This document shows positions 6,694 through 12,467 of a stretch of 12,467 bases of DNA, one piece after another. Numbering within the stretch: position 1 is the first letter of the stretch; each line of letters opens with the position of its first letter. The notes beneath the pieces were generated by a model. It saw only the letters and a list, made by a program, of their open reading frames with translations, did no database searches and was not told where the DNA came from. This DNA comes from Chthoniobacterales bacterium (lineage in GTDB: Bacteria > Verrucomicrobiota > Verrucomicrobiia > Chthoniobacterales > UBA10450). The DNA lies in assembly GCA_013697365.1 (NCBI GenBank), contig JACCXA010000221.1, positions 1 through 12,467 on the forward strand. Direction: 5' to 3'. A program made the translations under genes and the position numbers.

Positions 6694-7821
6694 ATGTTAG
6701 AGACCCGAGGACTGGAAGGTGTTGTCGCGAATACCACGCGGCTGAGTGACGTGATTGGCGACAAGGGTCAGCTGATTTATTGCGGCTACGATATCAATGA
6801 GCTCGCGGGGAAAGTCAGCTACGAGGAAGTGGTTTACCTTCTTTGGAACAACGAGCTGCCGACCGGCAGTGAATTGAATGAATGCAGGGAGATTCTCCGC
6901 CAGCATCGTCAGCTTCCACAGGCTGTGATCGATTTCATTAAGTCCGCCCCGAAGGCCGCCTCGCCCATGGACGTGATGCGGACGGCGGTGTCGATGCTTG
7001 GTTTGCACGATCCCGACACTGCGATGCAGGGCACGCCAGAATTTAATCGGCAGCGCTGCCGCAGCATCACGGCGAAGATCGGCGTGATTGCGGCTTACTT
7101 CCATCGTGCCCGGCAGGGCAAGCCGCTCCCGCCGGTTCGCGGTGACCTGGGCGAGGCAGCTCATTTTCTCTATCTGATGTGCGATGAGGCTCCGACGCAG
7201 GAAGCGGCGGACACGCTCGATGTTGCGTTTGTCCTGCACGCGGATCATGGCATGAATGCTTCGACCTTTAGTGCCCGCGTCACGATTTCGACCTTAAGCG
7301 ACGTCTACTCTGCGATCACGGCGGCGATCGGCACACTAAAAGGCCCTCTCCACGGCGGCGCGAACGAAGGCGTCATCCAGATGCTGGAGGAAATAGGATC
7401 CGAAGACCGCGTCGACGCTTACATCGAGGAGCAGCTCGCGCAAAAGAAGAAGATCATGGGGATCGGGCATCGCGTGTATAAGACGCTCGATCCGCGGGCG
7501 CCCCATTTGCAGCGGATGGCGGTGAAGTTGAGCGGTCAGCTGGGCGAACCGAAGTGGATCAAGATGTCGGAGCGCATCGCCCATCTCATGCACCAGAAGA
7601 AGAACCTGAATGCCAACGTCGATTTCTATTCGGCGACGGTTTATTACTCGTTAGGCATTCCGACGGATCTCTTCACTCCCGTCTTTGCGATTGCCCGGAC
7701 CGCCGGCTGGTGCGCGCACATTCTCGAACAGCTCGAGGACAACCGCCTTTATCGGCCGCTCAGCAAGTACACCGGCGAACCGGTGGGCAAAAAGGTTGTG
7801 CCCCTCGATCAGCGTTCGTAA
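6694..7821 (+). CDS. gltA: Citrate synthase (short, type I-like)
   Basis: Citrate synthase condenses oxaloacetate with acetyl-CoA to give citrate and CoA, the entry step of the TCA cycle. At 375 residues it belongs to the shorter class found in Gram-positives, archaea and many other bacteria, rather than the longer NADH-regulated enterobacterial type. The catalytic residues are all visible: H220 in GPLHGGANE, H259 in GIGHRVYKTLDPRA, and D310 in NVDFYS. The conserved LHADHGMNAS (H182, H185) and the closing RPLSKYTG are also present. A methylcitrate synthase (prpC) is a close alternative by sequence, but the sucC-sucD neighbourhood and absence of prpB/prpD argue for citrate synthase. ATG 6694 follows the sucD stop by 2 bases, so the gene is co-transcribed. 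No strong terminator is evident after it. Confidence 0.95.
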   Translation: MLETRGLEGVVANTTRLSDVIGDKGQLIYCGYDINELAGKVSYEEVVYLLWNNELPTGSELNECREILRQHRQLPQAVIDFIKSAPKAASPMDVMRTAVSMLGLHDPDTAMQGTPEFNRQRCRSITAKIGVIAAYFHRARQGKPLPPVRGDLGEAAHFLYLMCDEAPTQEAADTLDVAFVLHADHGMNASTFSARVTISTLSDVYSAITAAIGTLKGPLHGGANEGVIQMLEEIGSEDRVDAYIEEQLAQKKKIMGIGHRVYKTLDPRAPHLQRMAVKLSGQLGEPKWIKMSERIAHLMHQKKNLNANVDFYSATVYYSLGIPTDLFTPVFAIARTAGWCAHILEQLEDNRLYRPLSKYTGEPVGKKVVPLDQRS

Positions 7822-7917
7822 CGACTCCGTCGCAGGAGACCACCCTCGACCTGCGCGCGATCATCTCCGTCGAGCGTGCCGTTCGACTTCATTATTCCCG
7901 GACGTAAGGTCTGGGAT

Positions 7918-8307
7918 ATGAAAAGGACAGCCTCAGCGATTGCCCTCGGTTATCTGATGGTTTGCGGTGGCGTCGTAACGGCGTCAGCCCAGACGGAGGT
8001 TCAAGTCGTCCCGCCGCCGGCTGCTGACGTTAAGGTCTATGGCGAATACCCGATTGCCTATCAGGCGATCATCACGCGCTGGTTGGAAACGCGTTTAATC
8101 GATCCGCTCAGTGCGGTGGTCGATTGGGCAGAGCCGCCGAAGGCAGGGGAGGTCCCCGGCCCGAAGGGATCAACCCAGCGGTTTGTCGGTTATCTGGTGG
8201 ACTTCAAGGTCAACGCGCGAAACCAATTCGGCGCGGCCACCGGCAAGCGGAAATATCGCGTCGTGATCCGGAACGGCGAAGTGCTCTGGGGCGGCCACCC
8301 GCGCTAG
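7918..8307 (+). CDS. Small secreted protein of unknown function (129 aa)
   Basis: I do not assign a named family. The start ATG 7918 gives an N-terminus MKRTASAIALGYLMVCGG that continues to a likely signal-peptidase site ASAQ-TEV near residue 25, so the product is probably periplasmic or outer-membrane associated. An upstream in-frame ATG-like start at 7876 would place 14 extra residues before the signal sequence and is rejected. The mature part has YGEYPIAYQAIITRWLETRL, then IDPLSAVVDW, then FVGYLVDFKVNARNQFGAATG and VVIRNGEVLWGG. This order (YG-YP, DP-SA, NA-N-FG, RNGEV) is one I associate from memory with small uncharacterised exported proteins of Gram-negative bacteria. It sits 96 bases after citrate synthase and may be a separate transcription unit. 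It converges on the NUDIX gene. Confidence 0.8.
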   Translation: MKRTASAIALGYLMVCGGVVTASAQTEVQVVPPPAADVKVYGEYPIAYQAIITRWLETRLIDPLSAVVDWAEPPKAGEVPGPKGSTQRFVGYLVDFKVNARNQFGAATGKRKYRVVIRNGEVLWGGHPR

Positions 8308-8309
8308 AG

Positions 8310-8329
8310 GCGGTCGCCAGTCCGCTTTT
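8310..8329 (+). terminator. Weak candidate terminator after the small secreted protein gene
   Basis: GCGG (8310-8313) can pair with CCGC (8322-8325) across an 8-base loop, directly followed by TTTT (8326-8329), 3 bases after the upstream stop. The stem is only 4 bp, so this is a weak call. Both converging genes need termination in this 88-base gap and nothing better is visible. Confidence 0.2.
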
Positions 8330-8395
8330 CGCACCGACCCGGGGTCCCAAGGGAGGCGCTGCTGTTTCGCGGCGAGAAAAGTGCAGAAACCCGCG

Positions 8396-9010
8396 CTAAG
8401 CGAGAAGGCGGTCGAGCGAATCCACGCAAAGCTGCGACCACGTTTCCAGCGTGTCGCGGCGCGCGACTAATTCGTCGCGCGGGAGAAACGACAGGTTGGT
8501 AATCATCGACTCCCGCTTCTGCACCTTCGGCTCGGCCAGGCGAAAGAGGTGCACGATTCCAAGATGCACGCGGCCGACTTCGGTTGTGTCGTCATTGAGA
8601 AGGGCGACGATCCGATCTTCGAACGGCGAATCGATGAGGATCTCTTCGTTCACCTCGCGTTCGACTCCGGCGCGATAGGCATTCTCGTCCCAGGCGAAGA
8701 GCGATTCGTCGGTGTCATTCATGTGACCGCCGATCCCGATTGATCCCTTTGCGATCAGGCGCTGTTCGCCGGCTTTCTTGCCGCGCACATAATGCAGCAC
8801 CGTCTCGCCGTGAACAATGAGCGCGTAGGGAATGATCTGCTTATGCGACGGGTCGTTCTCGGCCTGGGAACGGGGCAGAAAGAAATTGCTGCCGCGGGAG
8901 AGGAGCGCGCCCAGATATCTTTTCGGCTCGAAGTTCAGGCCGTGAAAGCTGCCCAGTTCATCGAACAGGACGCGCCTAACGACTAGAACGTTTTCCTCCC
9001 TTGGGCTCAT
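8396..9010 (-). CDS. NUDIX-family hydrolase / predicted phosphoesterase (204 aa)
   Basis: This is a MutT/NUDIX-fold protein resembling the predicted phosphoesterases of COG4112; the substrate is unknown. Conserved pieces are EENVLVVRRVLFDELGSFHG at the N-terminus, a middle ENDPSHKQIIPYALI and VLHYVRG, then KGSIGIGGHMN (residues 88-98). The NUDIX helix follows as AGVEREVNEEILI (R118, E119, E122, E123), where Glu residues bind the metal. The spacing between the Gly and the helix is longer than in classical NUDIX boxes, as is usual for this subgroup. I chose ATG at 9008-9010 (MSPREENVLV). An upstream in-frame ATG at 9041-9043 would add 11 residues, MFDVRLFARPA, translated from the heptamer repeat. 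It lies downstream of the PagL-like gene on the same strand, with the inverted repeat between them. It is cytoplasmic. Confidence 0.88.
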   Translation of the reverse strand: MSPREENVLVVRRVLFDELGSFHGLNFEPKRYLGALLSRGSNFFLPRSQAENDPSHKQIIPYALIVHGETVLHYVRGKKAGEQRLIAKGSIGIGGHMNDTDESLFAWDENAYRAGVEREVNEEILIDSPFEDRIVALLNDDTTEVGRVHLGIVHLFRLAEPKVQKRESMITNLSFLPRDELVARRDTLETWSQLCVDSLDRLLA

Positions 9011-9031
9011 CGCCGGGCGGGCAAAAAGGCG

Positions 9032-9066
9032 AACATCGAACATCTAACATCGAACACCGAACATCG
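9032..9066. repeat. Tandem heptamer repeat (5 copies of about AACATCG)
   Basis: Five consecutive 7-base units read AACATCG, AACATCT, AACATCG, AACACCG and AACATCG. The tract forms most of the left arm of the larger inverted repeat in the same gap. Similar units appear inverted at 9107-9127 (CGATCTT, CGGTGTT, CGATGTT). No coding role is apparent. Confidence 0.8.
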
Positions 9067-9127
9067 AATCAAAGAGGCGTCGAAAGTGGAGCGGTGCTTC
9101 ATACTTCGATCTTCGGTGTTCGATGTT
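9046..9127. repeat. Long inverted repeat (23-base arms) between pagL-like and NUDIX genes
   Basis: The left arm 9046-9068 is the reverse complement of the right arm 9105-9127 at 22 of 23 positions, with a 36-base loop. Both arms are built from variants of the AACATCG heptamer. The element begins 11 bases beyond the stop of the PagL-like gene on the minus strand, so its RNA would form a long stem just after that coding region. It could act as a terminator, an mRNA-stabilising 3' structure, or simply be a dispersed repeat. It lacks a clear T-run. Confidence 0.75.
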
Positions 9128-9138
9128 TCTGCCCGACT

Positions 9139-9756
9139 TCAGAATTCAAAGGTCACACTGACCTGTGGTCCGAAAAGGTTCAGGCTAGGATTCGGGTCGG
9201 TCTGCCCGGCATTCGAAAGATGCTGGTAGAGGCCGCCCACGCCCACTTTCAAACGATCGTTCACGCGGTAATCGACCCCGATTGCGCTCAGAATGTTATA
9301 GGTAAAATCCTGCCCCTGCGCCCCGAAAACGTCCGCATGGCTATCGAGCCAGCCGAGGCCGACACCCCCGGAGATGTAGGGAATAAAGCGCGCATTCGGT
9401 TGCACGAAATTGTAACGGAAACCGACCGAGATTCCGTAGTAGTAATTCTCCGGCCCGCGCAGGATCGGCTCGACCATGGCGAGCAGGTAGACCTGGTTGT
9501 AACCGCGCAACCAGCCATCGCGCTCGATCGTCCCCCAACGCAACCGTGCCGTGACGAACTGCGCCGCGACTTCGTAGCTGTTCGGATTCGCGAGCGAACC
9601 CCACATGAAGGAGGACTCCGCGGCCACCGCCAGGCTGGGCGCTTCAAGCTCGCTGAGACCGCGCAGGCGGGGACTAACGGCTTCGTTCCCAGCTTCCGCC
9701 GCAGGCCCAAGGACAAAGGCGATTAGAAGAACGCTGAGGAGCGAACGGAGGTGCAT
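9139..9756 (-). CDS. PagL-like outer-membrane lipid A 3-O-deacylase / acyloxyacyl hydrolase family (205 aa)
   Basis: This is a predicted outer-membrane beta-barrel of the PagL / acyloxyacyl hydrolase family, which removes an acyl chain from lipid A. The N-terminus from ATG 9754-9756 is a signal peptide (MHLRSLLSVLLIAFVLGPAA) with a likely cut at AEA-GN. Alternating aromatic strands follow, such as YYYGISVGFRYNF and FIPYISGGVGLGWLD, and the chain ends in VSVTFEF with a terminal Phe typical of barrel proteins. The active-site segment YQHLSNAGQTDPNPSLN carries the catalytic His179 and Ser181. The position after PNP-S-L is Asn193, where Pseudomonas PagL has the third catalytic residue Glu. Some family members also lack this Glu as I recall, so activity is uncertain. 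A GTG start at 9780 would put 8 extra residues before the signal and is less likely. It is divergent from the next gene, with a 65-base gap. Confidence 0.8.
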   Translation of the reverse strand: MHLRSLLSVLLIAFVLGPAAEAGNEAVSPRLRGLSELEAPSLAVAAESSFMWGSLANPNSYEVAAQFVTARLRWGTIERDGWLRGYNQVYLLAMVEPILRGPENYYYGISVGFRYNFVQPNARFIPYISGGVGLGWLDSHADVFGAQGQDFTYNILSAIGVDYRVNDRLKVGVGGLYQHLSNAGQTDPNPSLNLFGPQVSVTFEF

Positions 9757-9821
9757 GAGCGGCGCTACGATAGGGTGCACGCCATTGATTGCAATGCGGT
9801 CACCCGCTGGCAGCGTGAAGC

Positions 9822-10478
9822 ATGAAATCTCCTGCTTTTGCCTTGGTCGCTCTTCTCGTCGCCGCTCCTCATTTGCCCGCCGCTGACGAGGGCAATGCGA
9901 AGGCGCGGCAACTCGCGACCGAGGTCTGGAAAGCGAGCGGCGGCGAGAACTGGAATAAGGTGAAGGAACTCCACTTCACTTTCATTGTGGAGCAGGATGG
10001 CCAGCAGATCGCGGCTGCGGAACACCGATGGGATCTCGGAGCCGGCACTGATCACGTGAAGTGGAAGGACAAAGAAGCGACGGTGAACCTGGCTTCGCCG
10101 GCGCAGGACGAGCTCGGCAAGTCGGCCTACGCGCGTTGGGTGAATGATGCCTACTGGCTGCTGGCGCCGCTGAAGGTTCTGGATCCGGGTGTCACGCTTA
10201 CCTACGAAGGCGTGAAAGAAAGCGAAGGGGCGCAATGTGAGACGTTGCGCCTGACCTTCGCCGGAGTGGGCCTAACCCCGGGCGATCAATACCTTCTCTA
10301 CATCGATTCGCAGACCAAGCTTGTCCGCGCCTGGGACTACCTTCCAAAAGCGGACAACGTGATGCATGGAACGTGGGAGAATTATCAGGACTTCGGCGGA
10401 CTGAAGCTCGCAACGGAGCACAACTTCGCCGGCAAGATGATCCGCTTTGCGGACGTCACAGCGAAAATGGCGGATTAA
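9822..10478 (+). CDS. Secreted protein, possibly LolA-like fold (218 aa)
   Basis: This is an exported protein of uncertain function. ATG 9822 starts a signal peptide (MKSPAFALVALLVAAPHLPA) with a likely cut near residues 20-21. The mature chain has GGENWNKVKELHFTFIVEQDG, repeated strand-like segments (AEHRWDLGAGTDHVKWKDKE), ARWVNDAYWLLAPLKVLDPG, and LLYIDSQTKLVRAWDYL. That pattern, with an antiparallel half-barrel strand order and an opening of W-x-x-V-x-x-L-x-F, resembles LolA/LppX-type lipoprotein-carrier folds. I cannot confirm this by eye. There is no lipobox Cys, so it is probably soluble in the periplasm. It diverges from the PagL-like outer-membrane gene, which would fit a role in the cell envelope. 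A hairpin 33 bases past its stop is a good terminator candidate. Confidence 0.78.
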   Translation: MKSPAFALVALLVAAPHLPAADEGNAKARQLATEVWKASGGENWNKVKELHFTFIVEQDGQQIAAAEHRWDLGAGTDHVKWKDKEATVNLASPAQDELGKSAYARWVNDAYWLLAPLKVLDPGVTLTYEGVKESEGAQCETLRLTFAGVGLTPGDQYLLYIDSQTKLVRAWDYLPKADNVMHGTWENYQDFGGLKLATEHNFAGKMIRFADVTAKMAD

Positions 10479-10503
10479 CCGGAGCGACGATACTCCTCGC
10501 GAG

Positions 10504-11274
10504 TCACCGAGAGGCGACAGAAGTGTCGCCTTTCCATTCCGCCAGATCCTCCGGCAGCGGACTGGCCCATTCACCGATGCCGCCGATCGCCAAACGCGAA
10601 GCGTGGAGCGCGTGCCTTGGCAAGAGCAACGAAGCTTCAAGCTCCCGCGTCCAGCCAGTCTCGATGAACTGAAGGTAGAGCTGCTCGTCCGGCCCATAAA
10701 TCTTATCGCCTACGATTGGGTGACCGAGCGAGGCGAGGTGCACACGGATCTGATGAGTCCGACCCGTCAGCGGAACCGCATGAACCAGGGTGAACTCTTT
10801 TCCGGCACTGGTCGCGCGCTCGAAGCGTTGCGCTACGCGGAATTCCGTCATTGCTGCTAAGCCTTCGTCGCGGATTGCCTGTTTCAAGTAAATCGCTGAA
10901 GGCCCGTGCGCGCCCTGTCGCGCAAGCGGCGCCTCAACCGTCGTCTCTTCCCATTCCGGCCAGCCCCAGACAAGCGCGAGATATTCCTTCGCTATCCGTT
11001 TTTGTTGCATCAGGAAACCCGACTCGCGGGCAAACGCAGCCGTCTTCGCCACCAGAACCAGGCCACTGGTTTCGCGGTCGAGACGGTTTACGATCGATAC
11101 CTGTCCGCCATTCGCGAGCTCGAACGCGAGAAGGTTTCGCAGCTCACTCCAGAGAGTACGCGGCCCGTCCGGCTTCGTCGGGTGGACAAGCAGAAAAGCC
11201 GGCTTATCGACCACCACATAGTCGGCCGTTTCCGCCACAATCCGGAAAGCGTGCGCGCGGTTTGCGCCCTCCAT
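10504..11274 (-). CDS. RluA-family pseudouridine synthase (256 aa)
   Basis: This enzyme isomerises uridine to pseudouridine in rRNA or tRNA; the target cannot be read from the sequence. The RluA signature appears as VNRLDRETSGLVL (residues 62-74), with D66 as the catalytic Asp. The first position is Asn where RluA proteins usually have His. Other family segments are VVVDKPAFLLVHPT (21-33), KEYLALVWG, PLTGRTHQIRVHLASLGHPIVGDKIYG (169-194) and LLLPRHALHASRL. There is no N-terminal S4 domain. I chose ATG at 11272-11274 because it leaves a normal N-terminus. A GTG at 11319 would overlap the divergent ABC gene. The last nine residues (KGDTSVASR) come from the hairpin sequence and are probably not part of the conserved fold. 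It is cytoplasmic. Confidence 0.93.
   Translation of the reverse strand: MEGANRAHAFRIVAETADYVVVDKPAFLLVHPTKPDGPRTLWSELRNLLAFELANGGQVSIVNRLDRETSGLVLVAKTAAFARESGFLMQQKRIAKEYLALVWGWPEWEETTVEAPLARQGAHGPSAIYLKQAIRDEGLAAMTEFRVAQRFERATSAGKEFTLVHAVPLTGRTHQIRVHLASLGHPIVGDKIYGPDEQLYLQFIETGWTRELEASLLLPRHALHASRLAIGGIGEWASPLPEDLAEWKGDTSVASR
10512..10533 (+). terminator. Hairpin terminator shared with the 3' end of the RluA-type gene
   Basis: AGGCGACA (10512-10519) and TGTCGCCT (10524-10531) form a perfect 8-bp stem with a GAAG loop, followed by TT then CC. It lies 33 bases after the TAA of the secreted-protein gene and would terminate that transcript. On the other strand the same bases are codons for KGDTSVA near the end of the pseudouridine synthase gene, 5 bases before its stop codon. 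The T-run is short, so the efficiency is uncertain. Confidence 0.6.
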
Positions 11275-11278
11275 CGGC

Positions 11279-11980
11279 TTGGCGGATAAGGCAGGCTTGA
11301 TTTCGCTGCGCAACGTCACCCGACATTATAAGAGCGGCGACCGCACGGTGCATGCGGTGGAAGATGTCTCGCTCGAGATCGCGCGCGGTGAGTTCATCGC
11401 CGTCACCGGACCGAGCGGATGCGGGAAGAGCACACTCATGCATCTGCTGGCCGGCCTCGATACTCCGACGAGCGGGACCATCGTCATTGATGGCCTTTCC
11501 TTGCACGACGCCGACGACGACGCCCTAACCGACTATCGCAGACGGCGCCTTGGCCTCGTCTTTCAATTCTTTAACCTGCTGCCGACGATGAACGTGCTGG
11601 AGAACGTCAGCTTTCCATTGCTCCTGCAAGGCGTCTCCCATGCGGAAAGCGAAGCGCGCGCTGGCGAACTGCTGAAATTGGTGGGAATGGACGACCGCGC
11701 CCGGCATTTCGTGCATCAACTGAGTGGCGGAGAGCAACAACGAACGGCGATTGCGCGTGCCTTGATTCATCGGCCCTCGCTCGTCATCGCGGACGAGCCG
11801 ACCGGCAATCTCGATTCAAAATCAGCCGAGATGGTCACGGGCGTTCTGGCGCGCATCGGGAAGGAAAGATTGGCCACGCTCGTTGTTGTCACCCACAGCG
11901 CTGAGGTAGCGCGCGTCGCCTCGCGCCGCATTGAGATGCGGGATGGAAAAGTGGTGGGGCAGGATCTCGATTCTTCCTAG
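11279..11980 (+). CDS. ABC transporter ATP-binding protein, LolD/MacB type (233 aa)
   Basis: This is the ATPase subunit of an ABC system of the LolD/MacB/FtsE-like class, which powers lipoprotein release or export by membrane partners with FtsX-type domains. All nucleotide-binding elements are intact: Walker A GPSGCGKST (44-52), Q-loop Q96, signature LSGGEQQR (148-155), Walker B SLVIADEPT with E173, D-loop NLDS and H-loop H206. The LVFQFFNLLPTMNVLENV segment is typical of this class. The frame has no ATG near the front. Possible starts are TTG 11279 (used here) or TTG 11297, the latter having AAGG five bases upstream, which would shorten the protein by six residues. No permease gene follows; the partner may lie elsewhere. 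The start is 4 bases from the divergent RluA-type start, so the promoter must lie inside the neighbouring gene. Confidence 0.93.
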   Translation: MADKAGLISLRNVTRHYKSGDRTVHAVEDVSLEIARGEFIAVTGPSGCGKSTLMHLLAGLDTPTSGTIVIDGLSLHDADDDALTDYRRRRLGLVFQFFNLLPTMNVLENVSFPLLLQGVSHAESEARAGELLKLVGMDDRARHFVHQLSGGEQQRTAIARALIHRPSLVIADEPTGNLDSKSAEMVTGVLARIGKERLATLVVVTHSAEVARVASRRIEMRDGKVVGQDLDSS

Positions 11981-12026
11981 GCAAACGCGGTCGTCATCTC
12001 CTACCGAGCCGAATTGCTCCGACATC

Positions 12027-12467
12027 ATGCGTTCCCTTGCGCGATTTTTGCTGATCCTCGTTGGCTTCTCCCTCCTGTCTGCGGTCCAGGGCGCGATGGC
12101 GGCAAGCGACCGTCGCCGCGTGGGAAAAGACGAGCGCGCGTTCTATGTCGGCAGCCACGGGTGGCATACCAGCATCGTGGTGGCGCGGACGCAAATTCCC
12201 AGCGGCGCGTGGCCTCCCGGGGTCACAGAGCGGACCTTTGCCGGTTATCCCTACCTGGAAATCGGATGGGGTGATCGGAAGTTCTACACCGCGCCGAAAC
12301 CAAACGTCGCGATGGCGTTCGACGCTGCCTTCGCGCCGGGACCAAGTGTGCTCCATGTGGTGGGGCTGCGGCCGCCGCTCGAGCGCGCGCATGCCTGGAG
12401 TGCACTAGTCCGGGCGCGATGCACACGTGCCGAACTGGACCGCCTTTGCCGCGCGCTCGGCGATAGC
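12027..12467 (+). CDS. DUF2459 / TIGR02117-like exported protein, 3' end outside the window
   Basis: ATG 12027 opens a frame that runs without a stop for 147 codons to the window edge, so the gene is partial. The N-terminus MRSLARFLLILVGFSLLSAV is a signal peptide or membrane anchor, with a possible cut at AMA-AS near residue 25. The next part reads FYVGSHGWHTSIVVART, then YLEIGWGDRKFYTAP and VLHVVGL. SHGWHTSIVV together with E-x-GWGD-x-x-FY is the hallmark of DUF2459, a family sometimes found near urease genes and of unknown biochemical role. It starts 46 bases after the ABC ATPase stop and may be in the same transcription unit, although it is not a permease. Confidence 0.85.
   Translation, partial: MRSLARFLLILVGFSLLSAVQGAMAASDRRRVGKDERAFYVGSHGWHTSIVVARTQIPSGAWPPGVTERTFAGYPYLEIGWGDRKFYTAPKPNVAMAFDAAFAPGPSVLHVVGLRPPLERAHAWSALVRARCTRAELDRLCRALGDS

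Noticed and set aside
9001..9726. 241-codon plus-strand ORF opposite the PagL-like gene
   Set aside because: It begins inside the heptamer repeat and then mirrors the minus-strand barrel gene, which has a signal peptide, a terminal Phe and active-site motifs.
10851..11300. 149-codon plus-strand ORF opposite the RluA-type gene
   Set aside because: It is a Pro/Arg/Ser-rich shadow of a clear pseudouridine synthase.
1..12467. CRISPR array, tRNA, rRNA, integrase or toxin-antitoxin system
   Set aside because: No regularly spaced direct repeats, no cloverleaf or rRNA-like segments, and no matching protein motifs were seen.

Overview
The window is a GC-rich bacterial chromosome fragment. It has compact operons, many overlapping or near-touching genes, and few canonical Shine-Dalgarno sequences. 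The proteins and the small dispersed-looking inverted repeats between genes look most like a soil Verrucomicrobiota or related PVC/Acidobacteriota-type genome. That is an inference from protein style and repeat texture, not a marker-gene assignment. I see no rRNA, tRNA, CRISPR array, transposase or phage gene. The content is mostly housekeeping, and I found no convincing novel defence or mobile system.

Left part (1-3878). The window opens inside a large tricorn-type S41 protease gene, which is broken near 1574-1576 by what looks like one missing A. A palindromic repeat (2007-2123) follows, then a metallo-beta-lactamase-fold hydrolase gene (plus strand). A UPF0173-type metal-dependent hydrolase gene lies convergently on the minus strand. 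It is also broken by one missing base, at 3293-3294; restoring it gives the expected 227-residue protein with the family's C-terminus. Two single-base losses in short homopolymers within 2 kb suggest residual sequencing errors rather than two real pseudogenes.

Centre (3879-7821). A 367-base gene-free leader precedes a tightly coupled plus-strand TCA-cycle operon: sucC (succinyl-CoA synthetase beta), a small VOC-fold protein, sucD (alpha) and citrate synthase. Stops and starts overlap or are 2 bases apart, so the VOC protein is translationally embedded between the two subunits of one enzyme. This is the most biologically interesting arrangement in the window.

Right part (7822-12467). This holds a small secreted protein, a minus-strand pair (NUDIX hydrolase and a PagL-like outer-membrane lipid A deacylase) separated by a heptamer-based inverted repeat, and a secreted protein of possible LolA-like fold. 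A hairpin terminator follows that is also the last codons of a convergent RluA-type pseudouridine synthase gene. Next come a LolD/MacB-type ABC ATPase without an adjacent permease, and the start of a DUF2459 (TIGR02117-like) exported protein that runs off the window.

A recurring theme is that intergenic hairpin repeats touch coding ends. They abut or could extend the N-termini of the MBL hydrolase and NUDIX proteins, and they supply the C-terminal tail of the pseudouridine synthase.
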